Shown: one piece after another, positions 1 to 6,234 of the stretch | Numbering within the stretch: position 1 is the first letter of the stretch | Layout of the letters: every line of letters starts with the position of its first letter | NCBI GenBank assembly: GCA_030637945.1 | Contig: DAOWFN010000114.1 | Span: forward strand, 1-10,916 | DNA: 10,916 bases | Direction of reading: 5' to 3' | DNA from: Gammaproteobacteria bacterium | Lineage (GTDB): Bacteria; Pseudomonadota; Gammaproteobacteria; SZUA-229 | Made by a program: the position numbers and the translations under genes | The notes under the pieces: generated by a model | Seen by the model: only the letters and a program-made list of their open reading frames with translations | Told to the model about the DNA's origin: nothing | The model's database searches: none

Positions 1-735
1 CCCGATGCAGTTTTGGAATATGCAGAGAGTCCTTACGGTGCACAGGCATTGGTCCTGGCGCTGTTGTTACATGAAGACTCTGAGATAGAGAATATGCAAT
101 TCTCGGTGTTGATTGATGTGATCGGTGAATCGCACGCGAAAAATGTGAAGCAGGTGCAGCAAGTAGTCAGTGATATCGCGCGTACACAAACGTTATCACT
201 GGTCGACTTAACGTTGCCAACCTTGAGAGAGATGACTGTTGAGCAGTACCGACGATTTGAATCGTGTGTGCAGAAATTAATTTTGGCTGACAGTGAGATC
301 GAATTGCGGGAATGGATAATCCAGCGAGTAGTGTTACAACACCTGAATGAGCAGTACGGTTTTAGGAAAAAGCCCATAGCGAAATATTTCATCCTGGGTT
401 CTGCTAAGTATTCCAGTGAATTAATTCTGTCTATGCTGGCCTATATCGAGCATTCAGATGATGAGGAAGTACAGCAAGCATTCGATAGTGCAACACGTTC
501 GGTTGGGGCGGGGGCGCTAAGATTGCTGCCAAAAACAGATGTATCTCTGGATAGTTTAAATGCAGCGATGGATGAGCTTGAATTATTAAAGCCACCGATT
601 AAGAAACGATTCTTGCAGGCTTGTGTTAATTGTATATCACATGACGGTAAGGTGACGATACAGGCATACGAATTAACACGGGCTATCGCCAGTTGTCTTG
701 ATTGCCCGATGCCGCCTGTGCTCGCTCACAGGTAA
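1..735 (+). CDS. M48-family metallopeptidase-like protein, C-terminal part (5' end outside the window)
   Basis: The frame is open from base 1 to the TAA at 733-735, so the true start lies upstream; the TTG at 13 is an ordinary leucine codon. The visible 244 residues hold no HExxH zinc site. They match, from memory, the helical cytosolic tail that follows the peptidase and membrane segments in a family of proteobacterial M48-like proteins. Recognisable parts are an early stretch with PYGAQALVLALLL, a central LVDLTLPTLREM segment, and an end with FLQACVNCISHDGKV followed by LDCPMPP. That last part resembles a TerB-like helical domain with an acidic DG turn. Only 2 bases separate its stop from the stop of the convergent usher gene, leaving no room for a terminator between them. 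The family call is moderate; activity cannot be judged because the catalytic half is missing. Confidence 0.6.
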   Translation, partial: PDAVLEYAESPYGAQALVLALLLHEDSEIENMQFSVLIDVIGESHAKNVKQVQQVVSDIARTQTLSLVDLTLPTLREMTVEQYRRFESCVQKLILADSEIELREWIIQRVVLQHLNEQYGFRKKPIAKYFILGSAKYSSELILSMLAYIEHSDDEEVQQAFDSATRSVGAGALRLLPKTDVSLDSLNAAMDELELLKPPIKKRFLQACVNCISHDGKVTIQAYELTRAIASCLDCPMPPVLAHR

Positions 736-737
736 GG

Positions 738-3386
738 CTAAGGCAGTTCTGTCTCGACTTCTTCTAGCAGTTTAAAGTCTATACCGCTTTTAAATTGATC
801 CTCGGCTGATAGTTTTATTGAGGAAACAACTTCTGCAGTCAGGTTTAACTTATCCAGTTGTTTTGGAGAAATCCTGACACTGTAATCACCCAACGGTACG
901 TTTGTGAGCACGTAAAAACCATCATACTCAGTGGTCGTTGCTCTAATTACCTGGCCAGTTTTATTGACAGCTTCAACCTTCACGCGGCCAGCGGGAATGG
1001 TTCTATCCTCTTTAACTAAATAAGCGGTACCATCGATTTCGCCGCTAGTGAAGATAGGGAAGTCGAGTTGCATCGCCTGGCCAGGTCTAGGTACGATACG
1101 CATACCATCGAGAGCAGGTGTCCATAATGGGTCATCGAGTGTGGCTGTAGCAATGGCAATATTAACTGGCCTGTGTTCACTTATTCCTGTCAGGAAAGCA
1201 ATACCATTTTTATCTGTTCTAACTTTTTGATAGCCACCATTGATGGTAAAGCCAACATTTTCGATGACTTCATCATTCTCATTAAAAATGCCATCCTGAT
1301 TATTGTCGAGGAATACTCGTGTGGAGACACTGCCTCTACCCGCAATGGCCAGAGAAGTTGCTTGCCATGTCTCTTGTCTGGGTTCTCGGCCTAGACCGAT
1401 GGCGAATCTTACATCAAGGCTGATAACGTCATCAGTGTTATAACGTGCGCCCAATGAGAGATTATATTTACCAACAGCTTTAGACGCGGACGCACTGATT
1501 TCAGTCAAGTCAGATCTTAATGAATGATTTAAGCCATAGGTGAATTGATACTCTTTGTAGAGCGGAGGTCTTATGGTTATATCCAGGCTAGTGATTTCAT
1601 TTTTTGGTTGGAATTCATAATCGAGTGTGCCTCGAATACCATAGCGATCAACATAACTGCTTAAACCAAAAGTGCCATTAAACAAGTTCTGCGAAATGGT
1701 ATTTTGTACATAGGTTAGTTGATTGCTCATTGATAGGCCATGAGTCTGAAGCGATAATCGATTGATTAATTCATTTCTATCATTGCCTGATACAAAGTTA
1801 GATAAATTTAATTCTAAACTGAATGGGATGCGTGGTAAGAATGATGGTGGAATGGCAGTATCAACTCTAAACTGCGTATCACTTTTGAATTCATCAGAAG
1901 TGATTCGATATTCTTCACTGAAAAAATGATTTAAAAAGATATGGTTGAATACGAATACGGTGCTGCCAATACCCGTTTGCAAATCAATGTTGATTGCATC
2001 GCCACCAGTCGTATCATCAATGAAATCGATAGAGACAAAAAATGATTCCCAGAAGCCTCGCAAACCGGCTTGTACATAATTATGTTGTTCAACACTGTCG
2101 GATGTAACGTCAAGTGGAATACTGGCGCCAATGAAACTTGCAGAGATTTGTTTGCTGAGCCCGATATCATATTGTGCAGTTACACGGCTGCCGCCATTTT
2201 CATTATCCGAAGCCAGTGCACGGTAGTAATGTTTGCCTTTTTTAGTCAGTGATTGTCCTAGCTCAAAGAATTGTTCCTGTTCACGAACTTGTCCTTGTGG
2301 ACCATAAAAAACCAGTCTGAAATAGTTACGTCCAAATAAAAGTGGTATGTCTTCGAAGTCATATTGTCCTTCAAGTGGAGTCGATTGATAACCGATTAAG
2401 CGATCATTATGATATAGCTCAACTTCCCAGCCAGGGAGTAGGTCGCCTCTAAAGCGGTGCCTGTCATATTCAGCTTGTCGATCCAATGGGAAGTTGCTAA
2501 TTAATACACCAGGTTCCTGATCGCCCGGTATAGTGATATTTTTCAGGCTTGGCTCGGTAATATGGCCCATTGCATATTCGGAAGCTTTGGCAAATTTAAG
2601 TAATCTACTTTCAGGATCTTTTTTGCCCAGTGTAAATCTAAAATCATCCAGTACATCGTCACTAGTAGCAAACAGGTATAATGATGATTCCATACCGAGC
2701 AAATCACTCGTCATATAAGTGGTCGAGCGTAATGTATTACTTGAATCATCATCACTATGACGACTAGTGGCCTCAAACGTTTGGTCAATGAATGGAATGT
2801 TCCACATATCATAGGGTTCATAATGATAGGGGTAATAGGGCATATCTGTGTTTAATCGTGATCTAGTTTTTGCAATTTTTTCTTCGCGTTCCAGACGCAC
2901 GATGAACGGGAATTTGTTTTCAGATTTAATTTTTACTATTGAAGAAAATAAATCGACATTAATATTTATATCAAACCATTGTGCCAGAAGGCGGGCGTCA
3001 ATATATATATCATCATCTAATACGTAGACCAGGGCTTTGTCGTAAGGTTTATTTATACCTTTTAGGATTGCTTCATTTCGAGAAGTATCGAGATGGAAGG
3101 TGTTGTTTTCATTAAAAACAAAACCTTTAGCGGTGCCAGATCCTATGTCTACATCGATGGCAATATCGAGGATTTCAGATAAGAAACCTAAGGGGACGAG
3201 TAAATAATCTTTGCGCTGATAAGCAGGTAGAACATCTTCCAGCTTATATTTTTCAACCTGCATGGCCAGGATGCGTAAATCATCATCACGTGGTGTCCAT
3301 CTTTCTGAATTTTGTCCTTCGGCTATGGTTAAAGTCGAAAACGTCAACAGAAATAATGAGACTAAAATGTAACGTACGAAGCGCAC
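738..3386 (-). CDS. Outer-membrane usher of a DUF4402-type chaperone-usher system
   Basis: Probable usher that threads chaperone-bound subunits across the outer membrane. I start it at the GTG at 3386-3384, giving 882 residues. It is preceded by a purine-rich AGAGAAGAAG Shine-Dalgarno and begins directly with a signal peptide (RFVRYILVSLFLL, cleavage near TIA/EG). A TTG at 3449 would add 21 unlikely residues and overlap the chaperone gene. Approximate order: a 130-residue beta-rich N-terminal module (LLVPLGFLSEIL, then DDDIYIDARLLAQWF) resembling copper-amine-oxidase-N domains; a plug- or middle-domain-like segment at 318-375 (PGWEVELYHNDRLIGYQ, LLFGRNYFRLVFYGPQG); a long amphipathic beta-strand region to about 665; an SdrD B-like domain near 685 with an acidic DNNQDGIFNENDE loop; and a carboxypeptidase-regulatory-like beta-sandwich near 781-839. 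The gene follows the chaperone by 34 bases. It differs clearly from FimD/PapC but matches proteins I recall beside DUF4402 genes. Confidence 0.8.
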   Translation of the reverse strand: MRFVRYILVSLFLLTFSTLTIAEGQNSERWTPRDDDLRILAMQVEKYKLEDVLPAYQRKDYLLVPLGFLSEILDIAIDVDIGSGTAKGFVFNENNTFHLDTSRNEAILKGINKPYDKALVYVLDDDIYIDARLLAQWFDININVDLFSSIVKIKSENKFPFIVRLEREEKIAKTRSRLNTDMPYYPYHYEPYDMWNIPFIDQTFEATSRHSDDDSSNTLRSTTYMTSDLLGMESSLYLFATSDDVLDDFRFTLGKKDPESRLLKFAKASEYAMGHITEPSLKNITIPGDQEPGVLISNFPLDRQAEYDRHRFRGDLLPGWEVELYHNDRLIGYQSTPLEGQYDFEDIPLLFGRNYFRLVFYGPQGQVREQEQFFELGQSLTKKGKHYYRALASDNENGGSRVTAQYDIGLSKQISASFIGASIPLDVTSDSVEQHNYVQAGLRGFWESFFVSIDFIDDTTGGDAINIDLQTGIGSTVFVFNHIFLNHFFSEEYRITSDEFKSDTQFRVDTAIPPSFLPRIPFSLELNLSNFVSGNDRNELINRLSLQTHGLSMSNQLTYVQNTISQNLFNGTFGLSSYVDRYGIRGTLDYEFQPKNEITSLDITIRPPLYKEYQFTYGLNHSLRSDLTEISASASKAVGKYNLSLGARYNTDDVISLDVRFAIGLGREPRQETWQATSLAIAGRGSVSTRVFLDNNQDGIFNENDEVIENVGFTINGGYQKVRTDKNGIAFLTGISEHRPVNIAIATATLDDPLWTPALDGMRIVPRPGQAMQLDFPIFTSGEIDGTAYLVKEDRTIPAGRVKVEAVNKTGQVIRATTTEYDGFYVLTNVPLGDYSVRISPKQLDKLNLTAEVVSSIKLSAEDQFKSGIDFKLLEEVETELP

Positions 3387-3420
3387 TGACTTCTTCTCTA
3401 TGTGAAAAGTGACTGTCTGG

Positions 3421-4281
3421 CTAAGGCGTAGCAAGTCGTGATTCTGCAATCAGACCAGATTTTTCATTTTCGCCCGGTTCTAGATAAGTGACGCGGAGCT
3501 CACCATTTGACAGACTAAAGTTTTCGGGTGTTTGTAATTTTATTTCAAGCATCCTACTAGTGGTTGATGTATAGACTGCGACACCATTGATCTGGCCAAT
3601 CGTTAAAGGTGTGCCGCCTTTTGGTGTGAAGTAAACTCGGAAATCACCGTAAGCTGATCGTGTACCTTCTCGGTTAATCTTGAGTGATAAAACTGATTGG
3701 GCTTTTACAGTATTACCTTGTTTGATTTCAAAATCACTCAGGCTGATCTTCGAGTCGAGTTTTCCTTGTCTGACGATGACAGGTATGGTGATACCGACAA
3801 CAGGTATCAGTCTGACAGTAAGTTCTTTTGTTTGGTCGGAGGCTAAATTATTTACATCAGATGCATCTGCATTAGGTAGTGACTGAAACATCATGTGAGA
3901 ACGATACTCGCCGTCGGCAGTGCCACTTTTCTTTCGTAGTAATAACCTGACAGTTTGTGATTGGCCAGGCTCAAGGGTGACTTGTCTGGGTGAAAATCGA
4001 ACCATTTCATCTGAATATAACCCTGGTTCATTTTCTTTTACTTTTTTGATTTTACCTTCGGCATTCATGTTTCTGCGTACGAATGAAATTCTGAAACGGC
4101 CGGTTTCAGATCCATTATTAATGACGCTAATCTGTTTGGTTCTCTCATTGCCTTCAAAAACAACACGTGTTGGTGAAACCATCAATTGGCCTAACGCTGA
4201 TGCATTAAAACTTAATATTAAGGTGAATAATGCAACCAGGATGCAAAGATTATTAGGTGATTTATTTGTTATTTTTTTCAT
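3421..4281 (-). CDS. Periplasmic fimbrial chaperone (PapD-like, two-domain)
   Basis: Likely binds and caps the DUF4402 subunits in the periplasm by donor-strand complementation, then delivers them to the usher. The protein has 286 residues with a Sec signal peptide (ILVALFTLILSF, cleavage near NASA at residue 29). The mature part opens with LMVSPTRVVFEGNERTKQI, the first strand of a PapD-type immunoglobulin fold, with Arg39 in the place expected for the subunit-carboxylate anchor. Other landmarks are LEPGQSQTVRLLLR near 103-116, DGEYRSHMMF near 123-132, and GITIPVIVRQGKL near 163-175, where domain 1 passes to domain 2. This form resembles the alternate (CfaA/CS1-like) chaperones more than FimC. 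The start is ATG at 4281-4279 with only a weak GTGAATCC Shine-Dalgarno. A stem-loop lies between it and the upstream pilin gene, so its expression is probably lower than that of the pilin. Confidence 0.88.
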   Translation of the reverse strand: MKKITNKSPNNLCILVALFTLILSFNASALGQLMVSPTRVVFEGNERTKQISVINNGSETGRFRISFVRRNMNAEGKIKKVKENEPGLYSDEMVRFSPRQVTLEPGQSQTVRLLLRKKSGTADGEYRSHMMFQSLPNADASDVNNLASDQTKELTVRLIPVVGITIPVIVRQGKLDSKISLSDFEIKQGNTVKAQSVLSLKINREGTRSAYGDFRVYFTPKGGTPLTIGQINGVAVYTSTTSRMLEIKLQTPENFSLSNGELRVTYLEPGENEKSGLIAESRLATP

Positions 4282-4323
4282 TTTGGATTCACTTTTTTAT
4301 TATTGTTAATGCCCTGCACAAAC

Positions 4324-4349
4324 AAGGGGCTAACAAATGTTAGCCCCTT
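4324..4349 (-). terminator. Stem-loop between major pilin and chaperone genes (partial terminator or mRNA stabiliser)
   Basis: Perfect 11-bp inverted repeat, AAGGGGCTAAC / GTTAGCCCCTT, with a 4-base loop. In the sense of the operon it is followed by GTTTGTG, a short and imperfect U-rich tract. It sits 24 bases after the pilin stop and 42 bases before the chaperone start. The G+C-rich stem and weak tail suggest read-through termination or 3'-end protection, giving abundant pilin mRNA and less chaperone-usher mRNA. Confidence 0.75.
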
Positions 4350-4373
4350 ATGTTCTAGATAATGAAGCTGCTG

Positions 4374-4886
4374 TTATTGATAATTAACAGTAACATCGTA
4401 TGTGCCAGTGTAGGGACCAGCTGTCTGATTTGCGTTAATCGTTAGTGTCGCACCTACGTCGAAAGTGTCAGTGCCGGCAGTTAAGCTTGATGTGCCGCCT
4501 GCGCTATCTGTAAAGCCGTCAACATCCATAGGTGCGCCACCACCTGTCAATTGAACAACACCGTCTGCAGGTAGTGTGATGTCATAAGCTAGAGTGCCAG
4601 AACCAGTAACGTCAAAATTACCTGCGGAAGGTGTGCCAGCAGTGCTTGCACCGTCAGGTGATGAAGTAGTGCCACCGGTTGTTAATACTACGGTCGTTGG
4701 ATCAGTTACATCGCCAGCTACGTCACCAAAATCCATCTCAGCACCAACATCGGCGATAATTGAAAGAGGTGTTAATACGGTTGCGCTCGCATTAGCTGTA
4801 TCGGTTGCAGCGGTTGCTGTAGTAGCAAAGAAACTTGCTGATAACGTAGCTGCCCCAGCAGCCAGTAATAGTTTGTTGTTCATCAT
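4374..4886 (-). CDS. DUF4402-family pilin-like subunit, probable major subunit
   Basis: A 170-residue exported protein, probably the main structural subunit of the fibre. It has a signal peptide (LLLAAGAATLSASFFATTATA, cleavage near residue 26) and a mature start with alternating small/hydrophobic residues (TANASATVLTPLSI) suited to act as a donor strand. DUF4402 landmarks follow: MDFGDVAGDV, a Gly/Thr/Ser-rich centre, FDVTGSGTLAYDITLPADG, MDVDGF, FDVGATLTI, and an end YTGTYDVTVNYQ with the penultimate aromatic typical of chaperone-usher subunits. There is no cysteine in the mature protein. The start has two tandem ATGs at 4886-4881 behind a clear GGAG Shine-Dalgarno, the best in the operon. 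A sigma70-like promoter lies about 80-110 bases upstream and a strong hairpin follows the stop; both support high expression. The DUF4402 assignment is firm; the pilin role is inferred from neighbours and features. Confidence 0.85.
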   Translation of the reverse strand: MMNNKLLLAAGAATLSASFFATTATAATDTANASATVLTPLSIIADVGAEMDFGDVAGDVTDPTTVVLTTGGTTSSPDGASTAGTPSAGNFDVTGSGTLAYDITLPADGVVQLTGGGAPMDVDGFTDSAGGTSSLTAGTDTFDVGATLTINANQTAGPYTGTYDVTVNYQ

Positions 4887-4966
4887 GTTGGGTACTCCAA
4901 TATCAAAAAATATAATTAATTTTATTATTTTGTTTCATTTTTGATTCTTAACAAATCTTTAGTATC

Positions 4967-4994
4967 AGTATAGAAGTCAATTTTTCTTGTTCAA
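4967..4994 (-). promoter_or_regulatory. Sigma70-like promoter for the major DUF4402 subunit
   Basis: On the minus strand, a -35 box TTGAAC (4994-4989) is separated by 16 bases from a -10 box TATACT (4972-4967), within a 168-base AT-rich gap between two subunit genes. Transcription would start near 4960, giving a leader of about 74 bases before the ATG at 4886. The boxes match consensus 4/6 and 5/6. Confidence 0.55.
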
Positions 4995-5054
4995 GTAATT
5001 TTGTTTGTTATTTCAACTAATTGAGATATTTTTTCCCTTTTATTGATAACTGGA

Positions 5055-5597
5055 CTAATTATATTCAACTGTTGTTGTCATAAGTCCGCTATATGCTCCG
5101 AATGGTTGAAAACTGCCAACGTTTAATCTGGCTGCAACACTTAAGTTTTCTGTGCCTCCAGCATCTAACTGTCCATTAGAATTAGGTGAGCTATTAAAAT
5201 TATCAACGGTCATGCTGTCACCAGCTGCGCTAGTAATAACAACTGATAGCGGTAGGGTGATATCGTAAAGTCCGTTAGGAACACCTGAAACTTCAAAATT
5301 TGCAGGTGAGCCAGTTGTGCTGGTGTTGATTGTCACACCACCAGTTGCTGTACGTGAACCGCTGGTGTCAATACTGACAGTGCCTGCTATCGAACTGGTA
5401 GAAATATCACCAAAAACCACGCCATTTTGCGCCACGATATTGATCGACGAAACGATATTAGCTTCTACTGTGGTTGTGGTAGTTGCAGCATGCACGTCCT
5501 GAATATGCCATGTGAACAGCATACTGAGCATGATCGAAGATAGGATAATTGCTATCTTCGATTGTGTTAATAATTTGTTGGTCGTATCTTCAGTCAT
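5055..5597 (-). CDS. DUF4402-family pilin-like subunit, second paralogue
   Basis: A 180-residue exported subunit. The signal peptide is long (charged N-region to residue 13, hydrophobic AIILSSIMLSMLF, cleavage near VHA/AT at 38). The mature start TTTTTVEANIVSSINIV is an alternating strand like the donor strand of chaperone-usher pilins. DUF4402 landmarks are VVFGDIS, IAGTVSIDTSGSRTATGGV, PANFEVSGVPNGLYDITLP, MTVDNF, LSVAARLNVG, and an end YSGLMTTTVEYN. There is no cysteine. The body is closer to the DUF4402 consensus than the major-subunit candidate, though the two are clearly diverged. The ATG at 5597-5595 is fixed by an in-frame TGA 27-29 bases upstream, but I see no Shine-Dalgarno. An 11-bp inverted repeat lies within the signal-peptide codons. 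It is probably a minor or adapter subunit. It lies 85 bases after the third paralogue and may be read from the operon's upstream promoter. Confidence 0.8.
   Translation of the reverse strand: MTEDTTNKLLTQSKIAIILSSIMLSMLFTWHIQDVHAATTTTTVEANIVSSINIVAQNGVVFGDISTSSIAGTVSIDTSGSRTATGGVTINTSTTGSPANFEVSGVPNGLYDITLPLSVVITSAAGDSMTVDNFNSSPNSNGQLDAGGTENLSVAARLNVGSFQPFGAYSGLMTTTVEYN
5533..5562 (-). repeat. Inverted repeat inside the signal-peptide codons of the second DUF4402 gene
   Basis: Perfect 11-bp arms ATCGAAGATAG / CTATCTTCGAT with an 8-base loop, beginning 35 bases downstream of the ATG. It could form an mRNA hairpin early in translation of a gene without a visible Shine-Dalgarno. Confidence 0.55.
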
Positions 5598-5621
5598 ATC
5601 GTAAATATAGTTATTTTCTTT

Positions 5622-5648
5622 AGTTCATGCTTAAGCAGGTGATGAACT
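5622..5648. repeat. Inverted repeat with nested palindrome between two DUF4402 genes
   Basis: Arms AGTTCAT (5622-5628) and ATGAACT (5642-5648) enclose 13 bases; overlapping them is the perfect 10-base palindrome TGCTTAAGCA (5628-5637). It lies in the 85-base gap ahead of the second DUF4402 gene. It may be a protein-binding site or an alternative RNA fold; no T-tract follows, so it is not a terminator. Confidence 0.35.
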
Positions 5649-5682
5649 CGTGTGTATTGGTGATAAACGGGCGTTTTCATTA

Positions 5683-6234
5683 CTATTTCGGATTTCTATG
5701 ACTAAATCTCATCGTGAACGGTGCAGCCGTTGTGTACGTACCACTTGTTTGTGAGGTGCCAGTTGTCAGGGTGGCGCCAACATTTACCCGGGTAGGTATG
5801 CCTGGTGTTGCGCTCAGAGTGAATATGCCGGTTGGGTCGGTGGTATAGACATCTGACGGCATTAAGCTACCCGGACCAGTAAGGTCGGTAGGTACTCCCT
5901 GAATCTGTGTCCGTACTGGGTAGTAATCACAGCCTGCCAGGGAGTTTGATACATCAAATGTTGCAGCATTGACTGTGCCACCGACAAGTATTGGCCCAGT
6001 CGAGTTGCGTGATCCTGACGTTGTAACGGTGATGCTGCCTGCTGTGGTACCGTCAAAAGTTCCAAATTCAAGATCAACTATTCTTACTGCAACGAGAGCA
6101 TTATCGCAGTCTTTCTTTTTTGGTGTGCCAGGGGGGGTGTTTGGTTTTTTTGCTAACGAATCAAAACAAATGCTCATAGCGATAAGCATTAATAAAAATC
6201 GCAATAGTTTGTTTAAGCGCGTGTGATTAGTCAT
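5683..6234 (-). CDS. DUF4402-like subunit with cysteine pair, candidate tip or adapter subunit
   Basis: A 183-residue exported protein with a signal peptide (LLRFLLMLIAMSICF, cleavage near SLA/KK at 28). The core keeps the DUF4402 pattern: LEFGTFDGTTAGSITVTTSG, an ATFDVSNS segment, and VNVGATLTTGTSQTSGTY. It differs from its two neighbours in three ways. The mature N-terminus is basic and proline-rich (KKPNTPPGTPKKKDC) instead of an alternating donor strand. It has two mature cysteines, near 43 and 101, that could form a disulfide. The usual YDITLP motif is replaced by QIQGVPTDL. Subunits lacking a donor strand normally sit at the fibre tip, so a tip or cap role is a reasonable inference. Its ATG at 6234-6232 overlaps the stop of the upstream Lcl_C gene by one base (TAATG) with no obvious Shine-Dalgarno, pointing to translational coupling. 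Confidence 0.72.
   Translation of the reverse strand: MTNHTRLNKLLRFLLMLIAMSICFDSLAKKPNTPPGTPKKKDCDNALVAVRIVDLEFGTFDGTTAGSITVTTSGSRNSTGPILVGGTVNAATFDVSNSLAGCDYYPVRTQIQGVPTDLTGPGSLMPSDVYTTDPTGIFTLSATPGIPTRVNVGATLTTGTSQTSGTYTTAAPFTMRFSHRNPK

Noticed and set aside
3387..3449. TTG-initiated extension of the usher gene by 21 residues
   Set aside because: It overlaps the chaperone gene, adds a charged stretch before the signal peptide, and the GTG at 3386 has a better Shine-Dalgarno.
3920..4309. 129-codon plus-strand frame opposite the chaperone gene
   Set aside because: No recognisable domain; it is the antisense shadow of a well-conserved chaperone.
4594..4944. 116-codon plus-strand frame opposite the major DUF4402 gene
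   Set aside because: It mirrors the Ala/Thr/Gly-rich pilin codons, reads as low-complexity Val/Ala/Pro, and lies opposite a gene with a signal peptide and strong Shine-Dalgarno.
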